Shown here: one piece after another, positions 29,826 to 37,526 of the stretch
Position numbering within the stretch: the stretch's first letter is position 1
Layout: each line of letters begins with the position of its first letter
Assembly: GCF_021191705.1 (NCBI RefSeq)
Contig: NZ_JAIWPU010000013.1
Span: forward strand, 1-64,000
Source of the DNA: Proluteimonas flavola
GTDB taxonomy: Bacteria > Pseudomonadota > Gammaproteobacteria > Xanthomonadales > Xanthomonadaceae
DNA length: 64,000 nucleotides
Direction: 5' to 3'
Translations under genes and position numbers: made by a program
The notes under the pieces: generated by a model
The model's input: only the letters and a program-made list of their open reading frames with translations
What the model was told of the DNA's origin: nothing
The model's database searches: none

Positions 29826-31187
29826 ATGGCCGAAGCCGTCCGCCCCGACAAGACCGCGCGCCAGCTGCGCCTGTTGTCCGATGCACTCGACAGCGGTCGA
29901 CTCGGACCGGTGCGCCGGCTGGTCCACACGCTGGCGCCGGCCGAGATCGGCAACCTCCTCGAATCGCTGCCGCACGACAAGCGCATGGTCGTGTGGGGCC
30001 TGGTCGATCCCGAGGATGACGGCGAGGTGCTGGTCCACGTCGGCGACGAGGTGCGCGAAAGCCTGATCGCGGACATGGATGCCGACGAGCTGGTCGCTGC
30101 GGTCGAGGATCTCGACATCGACGATCTGGCGGACCTCGTCGAAGACCTGCCCGACGCGGTGATCGACGAAGTGCTGCGGGCGATGGACCGCGAGAACCGC
30201 GAGCGCCTGGAGCAGGTGCTCTCGTATCCCGAGGACACCGCCGGCCGTCTGATGAATCCCGACGTGGTGACGGTGCGCGCCGACACGACCGTCGACGTGG
30301 TGCTGCGCTTCCTGCGCCTGCGCGGCGAACTGCCCGAGCACACCGACCACCTGTACGTCGTCAACCGCCGCCACCAGCTGGCGGGCTGGGTCGCGCTGCA
30401 GGACCTGGTGACGCGCGAGCCGGGCACGCCGATCAACAAGCTGATCGACGACGAGCTCGATTCGATCCACGTCGCCGAATCCGCCGAACAGGTCGCGCGC
30501 CAGTTCTCCGACAACGACTGGGTCTCGGCGCCGGTCGTCGACGACGGCAATATCCTGCTCGGCCGCATCACGGTCGATGACGTGATCGACATCATCCGCG
30601 AGCAGGCCGAGCACCAGGCGCTGTCGGCCGCCGGTCTCGACGAGGACGAGGATCTGTTCTCGCCGATCAAGCGAGCGGTACGCGGTCGTGTCGTGTGGCT
30701 GGGCATCAACCTGTGCACCGCGTTCCTGGCGGCGTTCGTCATCGGCCGCTTCGAGGCGACGATCGAGCAGATCGTCGCGCTCGCGGTGCTGATGCCGATC
30801 GTCGCCGGCATCGGCGGCAATGCCGCGGTGCAGGTACTCACCCTGATGGTGCGCGGCATCGCGCTGGGCCAGGTCGGCGCGAGCAATGCGCGCATCCTGT
30901 TGTGGAAGGAACTGCGCGTCGCACTGATCAACGGCCTGCTGATCGGCGGACTGGTCGGCCTGGTGGCGCTGGCGTGGTTCCAGGACTGGGTGTTGTCGCT
31001 GGTGATCTTCGCCGCCCTGGTCATCAACTTCTGTTCGGCCGCGCTGGCCGGCACGCTGCTGCCGCTGCTGCTCAAGCGCATGGGCGTCGATCCCGCCGTC
31101 GCCGGCACCGTCGTCGTGACCGCGGTGACCGACATCGTGGGCTTCTTCAGCTTCCTCGGCCTCGCCACCGCGATCATGCTGCGCTGA
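29826..31187 (+). CDS. mgtE: Magnesium transporter MgtE
   Basis: MgtE is a homodimeric Mg2+ channel gated by its own cytosolic Mg2+ sensors. It has 453 residues: the N domain (about 1-130, DMDADELVAAVEDLDIDDLADLVEDLPDAV), two CBS domains (about 138-260, YPEDTAGRLMNPDVVTV), the acidic plug helix and five membrane helices (about 290-450) with the pore motif PIVAGIGGNAAVQ and TVVVTAVTDIVGFFSFLGLA. No Mg2+ riboswitch was recognised in the 211-bp leader, which holds the REP-like hairpin. Confidence 0.96.
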   Translation: MAEAVRPDKTARQLRLLSDALDSGRLGPVRRLVHTLAPAEIGNLLESLPHDKRMVVWGLVDPEDDGEVLVHVGDEVRESLIADMDADELVAAVEDLDIDDLADLVEDLPDAVIDEVLRAMDRENRERLEQVLSYPEDTAGRLMNPDVVTVRADTTVDVVLRFLRLRGELPEHTDHLYVVNRRHQLAGWVALQDLVTREPGTPINKLIDDELDSIHVAESAEQVARQFSDNDWVSAPVVDDGNILLGRITVDDVIDIIREQAEHQALSAAGLDEDEDLFSPIKRAVRGRVVWLGINLCTAFLAAFVIGRFEATIEQIVALAVLMPIVAGIGGNAAVQVLTLMVRGIALGQVGASNARILLWKELRVALINGLLIGGLVGLVALAWFQDWVLSLVIFAALVINFCSAALAGTLLPLLLKRMGVDPAVAGTVVVTAVTDIVGFFSFLGLATAIMLR

Positions 31188-31197
31188 GGCGGCGACC

Positions 31198-31842
31198 ATG
31201 CGCGCGAACGCCGCCTTCGGTCGGATCGAACGCTGGGACGACGCGCGCGGCTTCGGTTTCATCGCGCCCGAAGTCACCGTTGCCGGCGGACCGGAGCGGC
31301 TGTTCTTCCATGTCCGCGATTTCGATCGCAGCAGCGCACGGCCGAGCGTCGGTGCGCGGGTGCGCTACACGCCCGAGCGCCAGGCGGACGGCCGCTGGCG
31401 CGCGGTGCATGTCGCCGCAGTCGGCACATCGCAGGCACCGCGCACTGCGCGCCCCCCATCGAAGCGTCGCGATGCGCGGACACCGGTACCCGCACCTGCC
31501 GGCGGCATGCGCGGACTGCTGATCGCGATCGCGGTCTGGTGTGCGCTGCTCGGAACCGGTGTCGTCTCCGGACGACTCCCGCACCTCGCGCTCGCCGCAC
31601 TGGCTGGACTCAATGCGCTGACTGCAGCCGCCTACGCGCTCGACAAGCACGCCGCGCGCCACGGCCGCTGGCGCACGCCCGAATCGCAGCTGCATCTGCT
31701 CGAACTGCTCGGCGGCTGGCCTGCCGCAGGGCTCGCGCAGCAGGCGCTGCGTCACAAACGCGCCAAGCCGGCCTACCGCAAGATGTTCGCCGCGATGGTC
31801 GTCCTGCACCTGCTGGCGCTGGCCCTGTGGACCTTCGCCTGA
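31198..31842 (+). CDS. Cold-shock domain / DUF1294 fusion protein
   Basis: A 214-residue two-part protein. Residues about 5-70 form a cold-shock domain with RNP1-like ARGFGFIAPE and RNP2-like RLFFHVRDF, which bind single-stranded nucleic acid. A Pro/Arg linker (about 75-100) leads to a DUF1294 membrane region with helices at about 104-125, 129-148 and 193-213; its hallmark YALDKHAARHGRWRTPE-LHLLELLGGWPAAGLAQQALRHK is clear. The fusion would place a nucleic-acid-binding domain at the inner membrane. It begins 10 bp after mgtE. Confidence 0.9.
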   Translation: MRANAAFGRIERWDDARGFGFIAPEVTVAGGPERLFFHVRDFDRSSARPSVGARVRYTPERQADGRWRAVHVAAVGTSQAPRTARPPSKRRDARTPVPAPAGGMRGLLIAIAVWCALLGTGVVSGRLPHLALAALAGLNALTAAAYALDKHAARHGRWRTPESQLHLLELLGGWPAAGLAQQALRHKRAKPAYRKMFAAMVVLHLLALALWTFA

Positions 31843-31861
31843 TCCATTCCGGAGCGATCGC

Positions 31862-32689
31862 ATGTCCCACGCCTCCCATTCGACTGTCCGCCGCCGCCTG
31901 CTGCGCGGGCTCGCCCTGGCGGGTGGCGCCGCCGTACTGGCGGGCTGCGTGAGCGCCCAGCCCGCAGGCGCGGCGCCCGGCGGCTTCGTCCGGCGCGAAC
32001 TCACCTCGAACGGCCGCCGCTACGCCTACCAGGTCTTCGTGCCGTCGGCGCAGCTGCCGCGCCCGCTGCCGGTGGTGCTGTTTCTGCACGGCTCCGGCGA
32101 GCGCGGCGACAATGGCGAGACGCAGATCCATGCCGGACTCGGGCCCTACCTCCGCGCGCAGGCGGCGGATTTCCCGGCGCTGGTGGTGTTCCCGCAGTCG
32201 CCCGAAGGCGAGTCGTGGGAAGGCGACACCGCGACGATGGCGCTGGCGACCCTCGATGCAGCGACCGCGGAATTCGACGGCGACCGCAGCCGCACCTCGC
32301 TGACCGGCATGTCGCGTGGCGGCTACGGCACCTGGTCGCTGGCGCTGCGCGAGCCGACACGCTTCGCCGCGCTGGTGCCCGTATGTGGTGGCATCACCGC
32401 ACCCGGCACGCGGCCCGATCTCGATACCCTGTTCGTCGAATCCACGCATGCGGCCGGCGATCCGTTCGCCGAGGCCGCGCGCCGCTTGCGCGACATCCCG
32501 AGCTGGATCTTCCACGGCGCACGCGACGACGTGGTGCCGCCGGAACAGTCGCGGCGCATGCACGCGGCACTGCGCGATGCGGGCGCCGACGTGCGCTACA
32601 CCGAATTCCCCGACGCCAACCACAACAGCTGGGACGCGGCCTACCGCACCGAGGCGCTGTGGCCCTGGCTGTTCGCGCAGCGGCGCTGA
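31862..32689 (+). CDS. Lipoprotein alpha/beta hydrolase (esterase/depolymerase type)
   Basis: A 275-residue protein with a basic N-terminus and lipobox LAGC (Cys29), so probably an outer-membrane or periplasmic lipoprotein. The hydrolase core resembles the LpqC/PHB-depolymerase-like esterases: VVLFLHGSGERG (oxyanion region, 71-82), nucleophile Ser151 in TGMSRGGYG, a likely acid in HGARDDVVPP, and catalytic His in DANHNSWD near 254. Substrate unknown; feruloyl or short-chain esters are typical of the family. It lies 19 bp after the cold-shock gene and converges with the permease gene over 19 bp; a CTGAGGCGCCTCAG palindrome spans its stop codon. Confidence 0.85.
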   Translation: MSHASHSTVRRRLLRGLALAGGAAVLAGCVSAQPAGAAPGGFVRRELTSNGRRYAYQVFVPSAQLPRPLPVVLFLHGSGERGDNGETQIHAGLGPYLRAQAADFPALVVFPQSPEGESWEGDTATMALATLDAATAEFDGDRSRTSLTGMSRGGYGTWSLALREPTRFAALVPVCGGITAPGTRPDLDTLFVESTHAAGDPFAEAARRLRDIPSWIFHGARDDVVPPEQSRRMHAALRDAGADVRYTEFPDANHNSWDAAYRTEALWPWLFAQRR

Positions 32690-32708
32690 GGCGCCTCAGA
32701 ACCTGTTC

Positions 32709-34103
32709 TCAGCCTGCCGGCGGTATCCGCCGCAGGCGCCGCGCCAGCGCATTGAGCCCGGCGATGGCCAGGGTGAGCGCGGCCATCGACAGGAACTGCG
32801 CGCGCGTGTCCGGGGATGCGATCAGCATCGCGAAGATCACCGCGAGTACCGCCAGCGCCGCGAGCGTGGGCACCGGGAACGCGCGCATCCGGAACGGCAG
32901 CGGCGCGTTCGCGCGATCGGCGCGGCGACGCAGGATGAACTGCGAGAGCAGCGCCAGCGTCCACACCAGCAGGCAGGTCGCGCCGACGATGTTGAGCAGC
33001 ACCGGCAGCACGCGCTGCGGGAATGCGAGCTCGAGCGCAGCGGCGGCGAACCCGAAGGCCACGCTGGCGAACACCGCGGCCACCGGCACCTTGCGACGGT
33101 CGCTGCGACCGAGCACCGCCGGCGCATCGCCGCGCCGACCCAGCGACCAGATCATCCGCGAGGCGCCATAGAGGTTGGCGTTGAGCGCCGACAGCAATGC
33201 GATCACCGCGACCAGGGTGATCGCGGTCGCCGCCCCCGGAATGCGCGCGACCTGCAGCACCGCGGCGAACGGCGACGACAGCGCCGGGCTGTCCCATGGC
33301 ACCACCGCCACGATCACCGCGATCGAGCCGAGATAGAACAGCAGGATGCGCCAGGCCACGGTGCGGATCGCACGCGCGAGGCTCTTCGCCGGATCGTTGG
33401 TTTCCGCCGCCGCGATCGCGACGATCTCGGTGCCGCCGAACGCGAACACCACGACCAGCAATGCCGCACCGATGCCGGCCCAGCCGCGCGGCGCGAAGCC
33501 GTCGGGGCCCAGCAGGTTCGACAGGCCCGGCGACGCCACCGCCGGCAGCCAGCCGGCGACCAGGGCGATGCCGATCGCGATGAAGGCGAGGATCGCGACG
33601 ACCTTGAGGATCGCGAACCAGAATTCGAACTCGCCGAAATTGCGCACGCCCAGCAGGTTGATCGCGGTGAACAGCACCATGAAACACAGCGCGAGACCGG
33701 GTACCGAAAGCGCAGGCCAGATCGACGCCAGCAATCCGGCCGCGCCCACCGCTTCGGCGGCGATCACGATCACCACCTGCAGCCACCACAGCCAGCCGAC
33801 GGTCGCGCCGGCGACCGGCCCCATCGCGTCGCTCGCATAGACCGAGAACGCGCCGCTGGCCGGCTTGGCCGCGGCCATCTCGCCGAGCGCATGCATGACC
33901 ACGATCACCAGCGCACCGGCGATCAGATAGGACACCAGCACGGCGGGGCCGGCGGTCTGGATGCCGACGCCGGAACCGAGGAACAGGCCGGCGCCGATCG
34001 CGCTGCCCAGGCCCATCATCACCAGCTGGCGCGGGGTCAGCGCATGCGCGGGCGCGGCGGCGGCCTGCGCCGGCAGGGAAGCATCGGGATCGTGTGCGGA
34101 CAT
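32709..34103 (-). CDS. APC-family amino acid permease
   Basis: A 464-residue transporter with about 12 hydrophobic helices and the amino-acid-polyamine-organocation signature near the N-terminus: LVMMGLGSAIGAGLFLGSGVGIQTAGPAVLVSYLIAG. The helix-6 region FAFGGTEIVAIAAAETNDPAKSLARAIRT is typical of the AAT subfamily (LysP, GabP, AroP, ProY types). The exact amino acid cannot be told. The start at 34103 gives MSAHDPD followed by helix 1; an ATG 87 bp upstream has no family support. The 183-bp hairpin element lies upstream. Confidence 0.9.
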   Translation of the reverse strand: MSAHDPDASLPAQAAAAPAHALTPRQLVMMGLGSAIGAGLFLGSGVGIQTAGPAVLVSYLIAGALVIVVMHALGEMAAAKPASGAFSVYASDAMGPVAGATVGWLWWLQVVIVIAAEAVGAAGLLASIWPALSVPGLALCFMVLFTAINLLGVRNFGEFEFWFAILKVVAILAFIAIGIALVAGWLPAVASPGLSNLLGPDGFAPRGWAGIGAALLVVVFAFGGTEIVAIAAAETNDPAKSLARAIRTVAWRILLFYLGSIAVIVAVVPWDSPALSSPFAAVLQVARIPGAATAITLVAVIALLSALNANLYGASRMIWSLGRRGDAPAVLGRSDRRKVPVAAVFASVAFGFAAAALELAFPQRVLPVLLNIVGATCLLVWTLALLSQFILRRRADRANAPLPFRMRAFPVPTLAALAVLAVIFAMLIASPDTRAQFLSMAALTLAIAGLNALARRLRRIPPAG

Positions 34104-34214
34104 CGTTCGGGGCGGCCTGGGGACGCCGCACCATACCGGAATCGGGGAGACACGTCGGACTTCGCATCGGTCCGGACCACGGTCGGACATGCGGCAGCGC
34201 AGGCGTGCCGCTCA

Positions 34215-34397
34215 GGACCTGTTCCCGCTCCCGGCGTATGTCGCGCCGGAGCGTGTGGGCGTGCAGGCCAAGGAAGAGCGAGAGCGCGTACGTCCGTACG
34301 CGCCCGGGCGATGACGCGGGTCTACCCGTCCACAGGCCCGGCCCGCAGGGGGCCGCAACGCGGCCACGCGACGTGCGCCGGGAGCAGGAACAGGTTC
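34215..34397. repeat. 183-bp multi-hairpin intergenic element
   Basis: The outer arms GACCTGTTCCCGCTCCCGGCG (34216-34236) and CGCCGGGAGCAGGAACAGGTT (34376-34396) pair with 2 mismatches in 22, and pairing continues inward with bulges (TCGCG..., GGCC...). The middle holds a perfect 9-bp hairpin GCGCGTACG-TC-CGTACGCGC (34284-34303) and smaller stems (CGGGTCTACCCG; GGCCCGGCCCGC...GGGGGCC). The right arm ends on the stop codon of the PaiB-hydrolase gene. No coding frame is supported. It could be a MITE-like repeat, a double terminator or a structured RNA. Confidence 0.65.
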
Positions 34398-36022
34398 TAG
34401 GCGCCGACCGGCGTCGTGCCGGCGTCGTGGCCGAAGATCCGCCGCAGGAACCGGGCGCCGTCCTCGAGCGACTGGCGGGCGATCGTGGACACCTGGACCG
34501 CCTCGATGAAGCTGTGCGGCGCGCCCGGGTACACCTTCACCTCGACACCATTGCCGGCGGCCAGCAGCTTGCCGGCCATCGCCATGTTCTGTTCGGTCAG
34601 CACGTCGCACTCGCCCACGCCGATGAAGTACGGCGGCAAGTCGTGCACGTCGGCCAGCAGCCCGTGGGCGTAGGGATCGTTGCGGTCGCCGGGACGGGCG
34701 ATGTAGTAGTTCCAGAAGGTGTCGACCTCGACCGCGGTCAGCATGTCGGTCTCGGTGCCGTAGCGTCGCTGCGCATGCGCCGATGCCTCGGGCGTGAAGC
34801 CGGCGTAGTAGCTGAGTACGGCGCCGATGCGGTGGCCTTCACCCGAGTCGCGCAGCTTCAGCACCGCGCCGGTGCTGAGGTTGCCGCCGGCCGAGTCGCC
34901 GCCCAGCGCCAGCCGAGCGCCATCGAGTCCATGCGCCGCGCCGTGTTCGCCAAGCCAGTGCACGATATCGACGACCTGCTCCAGCGCGACCGGGTAGCGC
35001 ACCTCGGGCGAGAGCGCGTAGTCGATGCCGACCACGGCAACCCCCGCGCGCGCGGCCAGTTCGCGCATCACCAGGTCGTGCGTGTCGATGCTGAACATCG
35101 CCCAGCCGCCGCCGTGCAGGAAGCACAGCGTCGGCTTCGGCGTACCCGGCGCCGGATCGTGGATGCGCAGGCGCACCGGTCCGTGCCGGGTGTCGGCGAA
35201 GATCTCCTCGGTGCGCGGCATCACCGGCCCGCCTTCGCGCCATGGCCGGCGGACCTGCTCCACGATCTCGCGCAACGCCGGCCAGCCCAGCGCACGTCCG
35301 CCGACCAGGCGCCGGCCCTCGGCGATCACGCTGTCGATGAAGGTCGCGATCTCCGGATCGATCGGCCTGGCGCGCGGCTCGATCGCGGCGATCGCACCTG
35401 CACCGCGGCCACCATCGAAGCGGCGCATCCACGCGGCCAGCGGCAGCTGCCCCGTGTCCCAGAGCCCGCGCAGGATGTCGTCGAACACGTCGTCGCGCTC
35501 GTCCTGGCCGAGCTTGAAGGTGGCGCGGGTGGCACGGATGTGGGCGTGGAAACCGACGATGTGCTCGCGCAGCGCCAGATAGCGCGGCCCCATCTCCTCG
35601 ACCTTCCACGGGCCGGGCCGCCCGCGTTCGACGTCGTCGACCAGGTGCCGCAGGAGGCGGTCGGCGTCTTCTGCGGTATCGCGCAGTTCGATCTCGACCT
35701 CGAACACCACGGTCGCGTAGTTCCAGGTCGGCGCGCGGCTGCGGTCGGCGAACCACGACGGCGATACGTAACCATGCGGGCCGATCAGCAGCACGGTCGC
35801 GCGCGGGTCCTCGGCGAACGCCTTCCACTGCGGGTTGGAACGCGCGAAATGCCCGAGCAGGCGCAGCGGCGCGCCGTCCGCGCCGCATTCGACCTGGACC
35901 GGCAACGGGGTGGCCGACAGCGTGCCTGCCGGACCGGAAACGATCCACGCCAGCGGCTGCGCGGCGACGAGGTCGACGACATCCTGGTGAGCGCGTGGCT
36001 GGAAGAGCGAGGGAGAGGACAT
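34397..36022 (-). CDS. PaiB-type FMN-binding domain fused to HSL-type alpha/beta hydrolase
   Basis: A 541-residue fusion. Residues 1-205 match the PaiB/FMN-binding split-barrel family: LLGHFARSNPQWKA (55-69), GPHGYVSPSWF (81-91), PTWNYATVVF (98-107), then IVGFHAHI and FKLGQ, close to the family KLSQN. Residues about 215-541 are a hormone-sensitive-lipase-type hydrolase: oxyanion HGGGW (303-307), nucleophile Ser377 in GGDSAGGN, Asp473 (GECDVLTE) and His503 (PHSF). All triad residues are present, so both halves look functional. The start at 36022 gives the PaiB N-terminus. It is 31 bp downstream of the amidase gene and likely in one operon with it and the permease. Confidence 0.88.
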   Translation of the reverse strand: MSSPSLFQPRAHQDVVDLVAAQPLAWIVSGPAGTLSATPLPVQVECGADGAPLRLLGHFARSNPQWKAFAEDPRATVLLIGPHGYVSPSWFADRSRAPTWNYATVVFEVEIELRDTAEDADRLLRHLVDDVERGRPGPWKVEEMGPRYLALREHIVGFHAHIRATRATFKLGQDERDDVFDDILRGLWDTGQLPLAAWMRRFDGGRGAGAIAAIEPRARPIDPEIATFIDSVIAEGRRLVGGRALGWPALREIVEQVRRPWREGGPVMPRTEEIFADTRHGPVRLRIHDPAPGTPKPTLCFLHGGGWAMFSIDTHDLVMRELAARAGVAVVGIDYALSPEVRYPVALEQVVDIVHWLGEHGAAHGLDGARLALGGDSAGGNLSTGAVLKLRDSGEGHRIGAVLSYYAGFTPEASAHAQRRYGTETDMLTAVEVDTFWNYYIARPGDRNDPYAHGLLADVHDLPPYFIGVGECDVLTEQNMAMAGKLLAAGNGVEVKVYPGAPHSFIEAVQVSTIARQSLEDGARFLRRIFGHDAGTTPVGA

Positions 36023-36053
36023 GGGACTTCCGGAAACGGAACGGAAAAATGGA

Positions 36054-37487
36054 TCAGGCGAAGGACGCGACCGAATGCGCGGGCCAGCGCTGCGCCCACG
36101 GCGCGGCTGCCTCGAGTTCGTAGGCCAGGGCCAGCAGCAGGTCTTCCTGTCCGCGATCGGCGGCGAACATGCTGCCGATCGGCAGGCCGTCACCGCTGTG
36201 CGACAGCGGCAGCGAGATCGCCGGCGTGCCGGCCATGTTCTGCAGCGGGGTGTAGTCGATCCACGCGAACATCGTCTGCATCAGCACGTCCATCGGCACG
36301 TCCGGGGCGAAGGTGCCGAGCCGCGGCGGCGGCGCACTGGTGACCGGACTCAGCACGACATCGTGGTCGGTGAAGAACGCCGACATCTGCATCGGCAGTT
36401 GCGCGATCTGCCGGTAGACGGCTTCCAGTGCACCGGTCGGCAGGCCGGCGGCACGCGCCGCCAGTCCCAGCGTCCACGGCTCCAGCGCGTCCTCGGGCCG
36501 GCGGCCGCCGAGCAGCGCGCGCGCCGCATCGCCGGCGTCCGCCGCCAGGTGCGACCACAGGTCCTCGAACGCGCCCAGCAGCGCATCGCCATCGAGCGGC
36601 CACGTGGCATGTTCGACCCGATGGCCGAGCGACGCGCACAGGGCCGCGGTGCCGGCGATCGCGTCGCGCACGTCCGGGTGCGGCGCGGCGCCGCGCAGTC
36701 CGCTGTCGATCACCGCGATCCGCAGGCGCCGCGACGACGGCCCGTCCACCATCCGCCGCGCCGGCTGCAGATGGGTGGCGGCGAACGCCCAGGCGGCGTC
36801 GCGCACACTGCGTGCATGCAGGCTGTCGGCGACCAGCAGGTCTTCGGCCAAGTGCCGGCCGCGCACGCGCACGGTGCTGTCGCGGCCAGGCTTGAGCCCG
36901 ACCACGCCGCAGCACGAGGACGGCAGCCGGATCGAACCGCCGCCGTCGCTGCCGTGCGCGACCGGCACCAGGCCGGCGGCGACCGCGGCGGCGGCACCGC
37001 CACTGGACCCGCCCGGCGAATGCGCGAGCGACCACGGGTTGCGGGTGACCGGCCCCTGCAGCGGTTCGGTCGAGGCGAGCAGGCCGAATTCCGGCATCGC
37101 CGACTTGCCGACCGCGACCAGCCCCTCCGCGGCCAACCGCTGCACATAGGGATAGCCCTGCGCGACCAGCACGCCGCTGCGGCTGCGCGAGCACGACAGC
37201 GTCGGCATGCCGGGATAGTCCAGAGAATCCTTCGGCAGCCACGGCACACCGGCCATCGTGCCGCGCTCGCCGGCTGCATCGATCGCCGCGGCCTCGCGCC
37301 GGGCCAGGTCGAAGGCGCGGTGGCTCAGGCTCTGCAACTGCGGCTCCAGCGCCTCGATCCGCTGGATCGCGGCTTCGGCCAGGCCGGTCGCGTCGATGTC
37401 GCCCGAGCGCAGCAGGGCCGCCTGGTCGTGGGCGTCGAGGCGACCGATGGCGAACGCGTCGCCGCGCGGGAGCGTGTTGCGTGACAT
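36054..37487 (-). CDS. Amidase-signature family hydrolase
   Basis: A 477-residue amidase-signature enzyme. The Ser-cisSer-Lys triad is complete: Lys86 (WLPKDSLD), cis-Ser161 (SPGGSSGG) and nucleophile Ser185 (GSDGGGSIR). The family includes amidases, aryl-acylamidases, 6-aminohexanoate cyclic dimer hydrolases and GatA; the layout (YVQRLAAEGLVAVGKSAMPEFG) is closest to the 6-aminohexanoate-cyclic-dimer/enantioselective amidase group, but the substrate is unknown. It is not GatA, as no gatCB genes are near. The permease gene ends 39 bp upstream and the PaiB-hydrolase gene starts 31 bp downstream. Confidence 0.9.
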   Translation of the reverse strand: MSRNTLPRGDAFAIGRLDAHDQAALLRSGDIDATGLAEAAIQRIEALEPQLQSLSHRAFDLARREAAAIDAAGERGTMAGVPWLPKDSLDYPGMPTLSCSRSRSGVLVAQGYPYVQRLAAEGLVAVGKSAMPEFGLLASTEPLQGPVTRNPWSLAHSPGGSSGGAAAAVAAGLVPVAHGSDGGGSIRLPSSCCGVVGLKPGRDSTVRVRGRHLAEDLLVADSLHARSVRDAAWAFAATHLQPARRMVDGPSSRRLRIAVIDSGLRGAAPHPDVRDAIAGTAALCASLGHRVEHATWPLDGDALLGAFEDLWSHLAADAGDAARALLGGRRPEDALEPWTLGLAARAAGLPTGALEAVYRQIAQLPMQMSAFFTDHDVVLSPVTSAPPPRLGTFAPDVPMDVLMQTMFAWIDYTPLQNMAGTPAISLPLSHSGDGLPIGSMFAADRGQEDLLLALAYELEAAAPWAQRWPAHSVASFA

Positions 37488-37526
37488 GCGGAAGTCCGTC
37501 GGATGCGGCGAAAAGGAAGGCGCGGG

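Noticed and set aside
32641-34167. Alternative 508-codon minus-strand frame over the APC permease
   Set aside because: Arg/Gly/Ala-rich without membrane helices, while the other frame gives a regular 12-helix permease.
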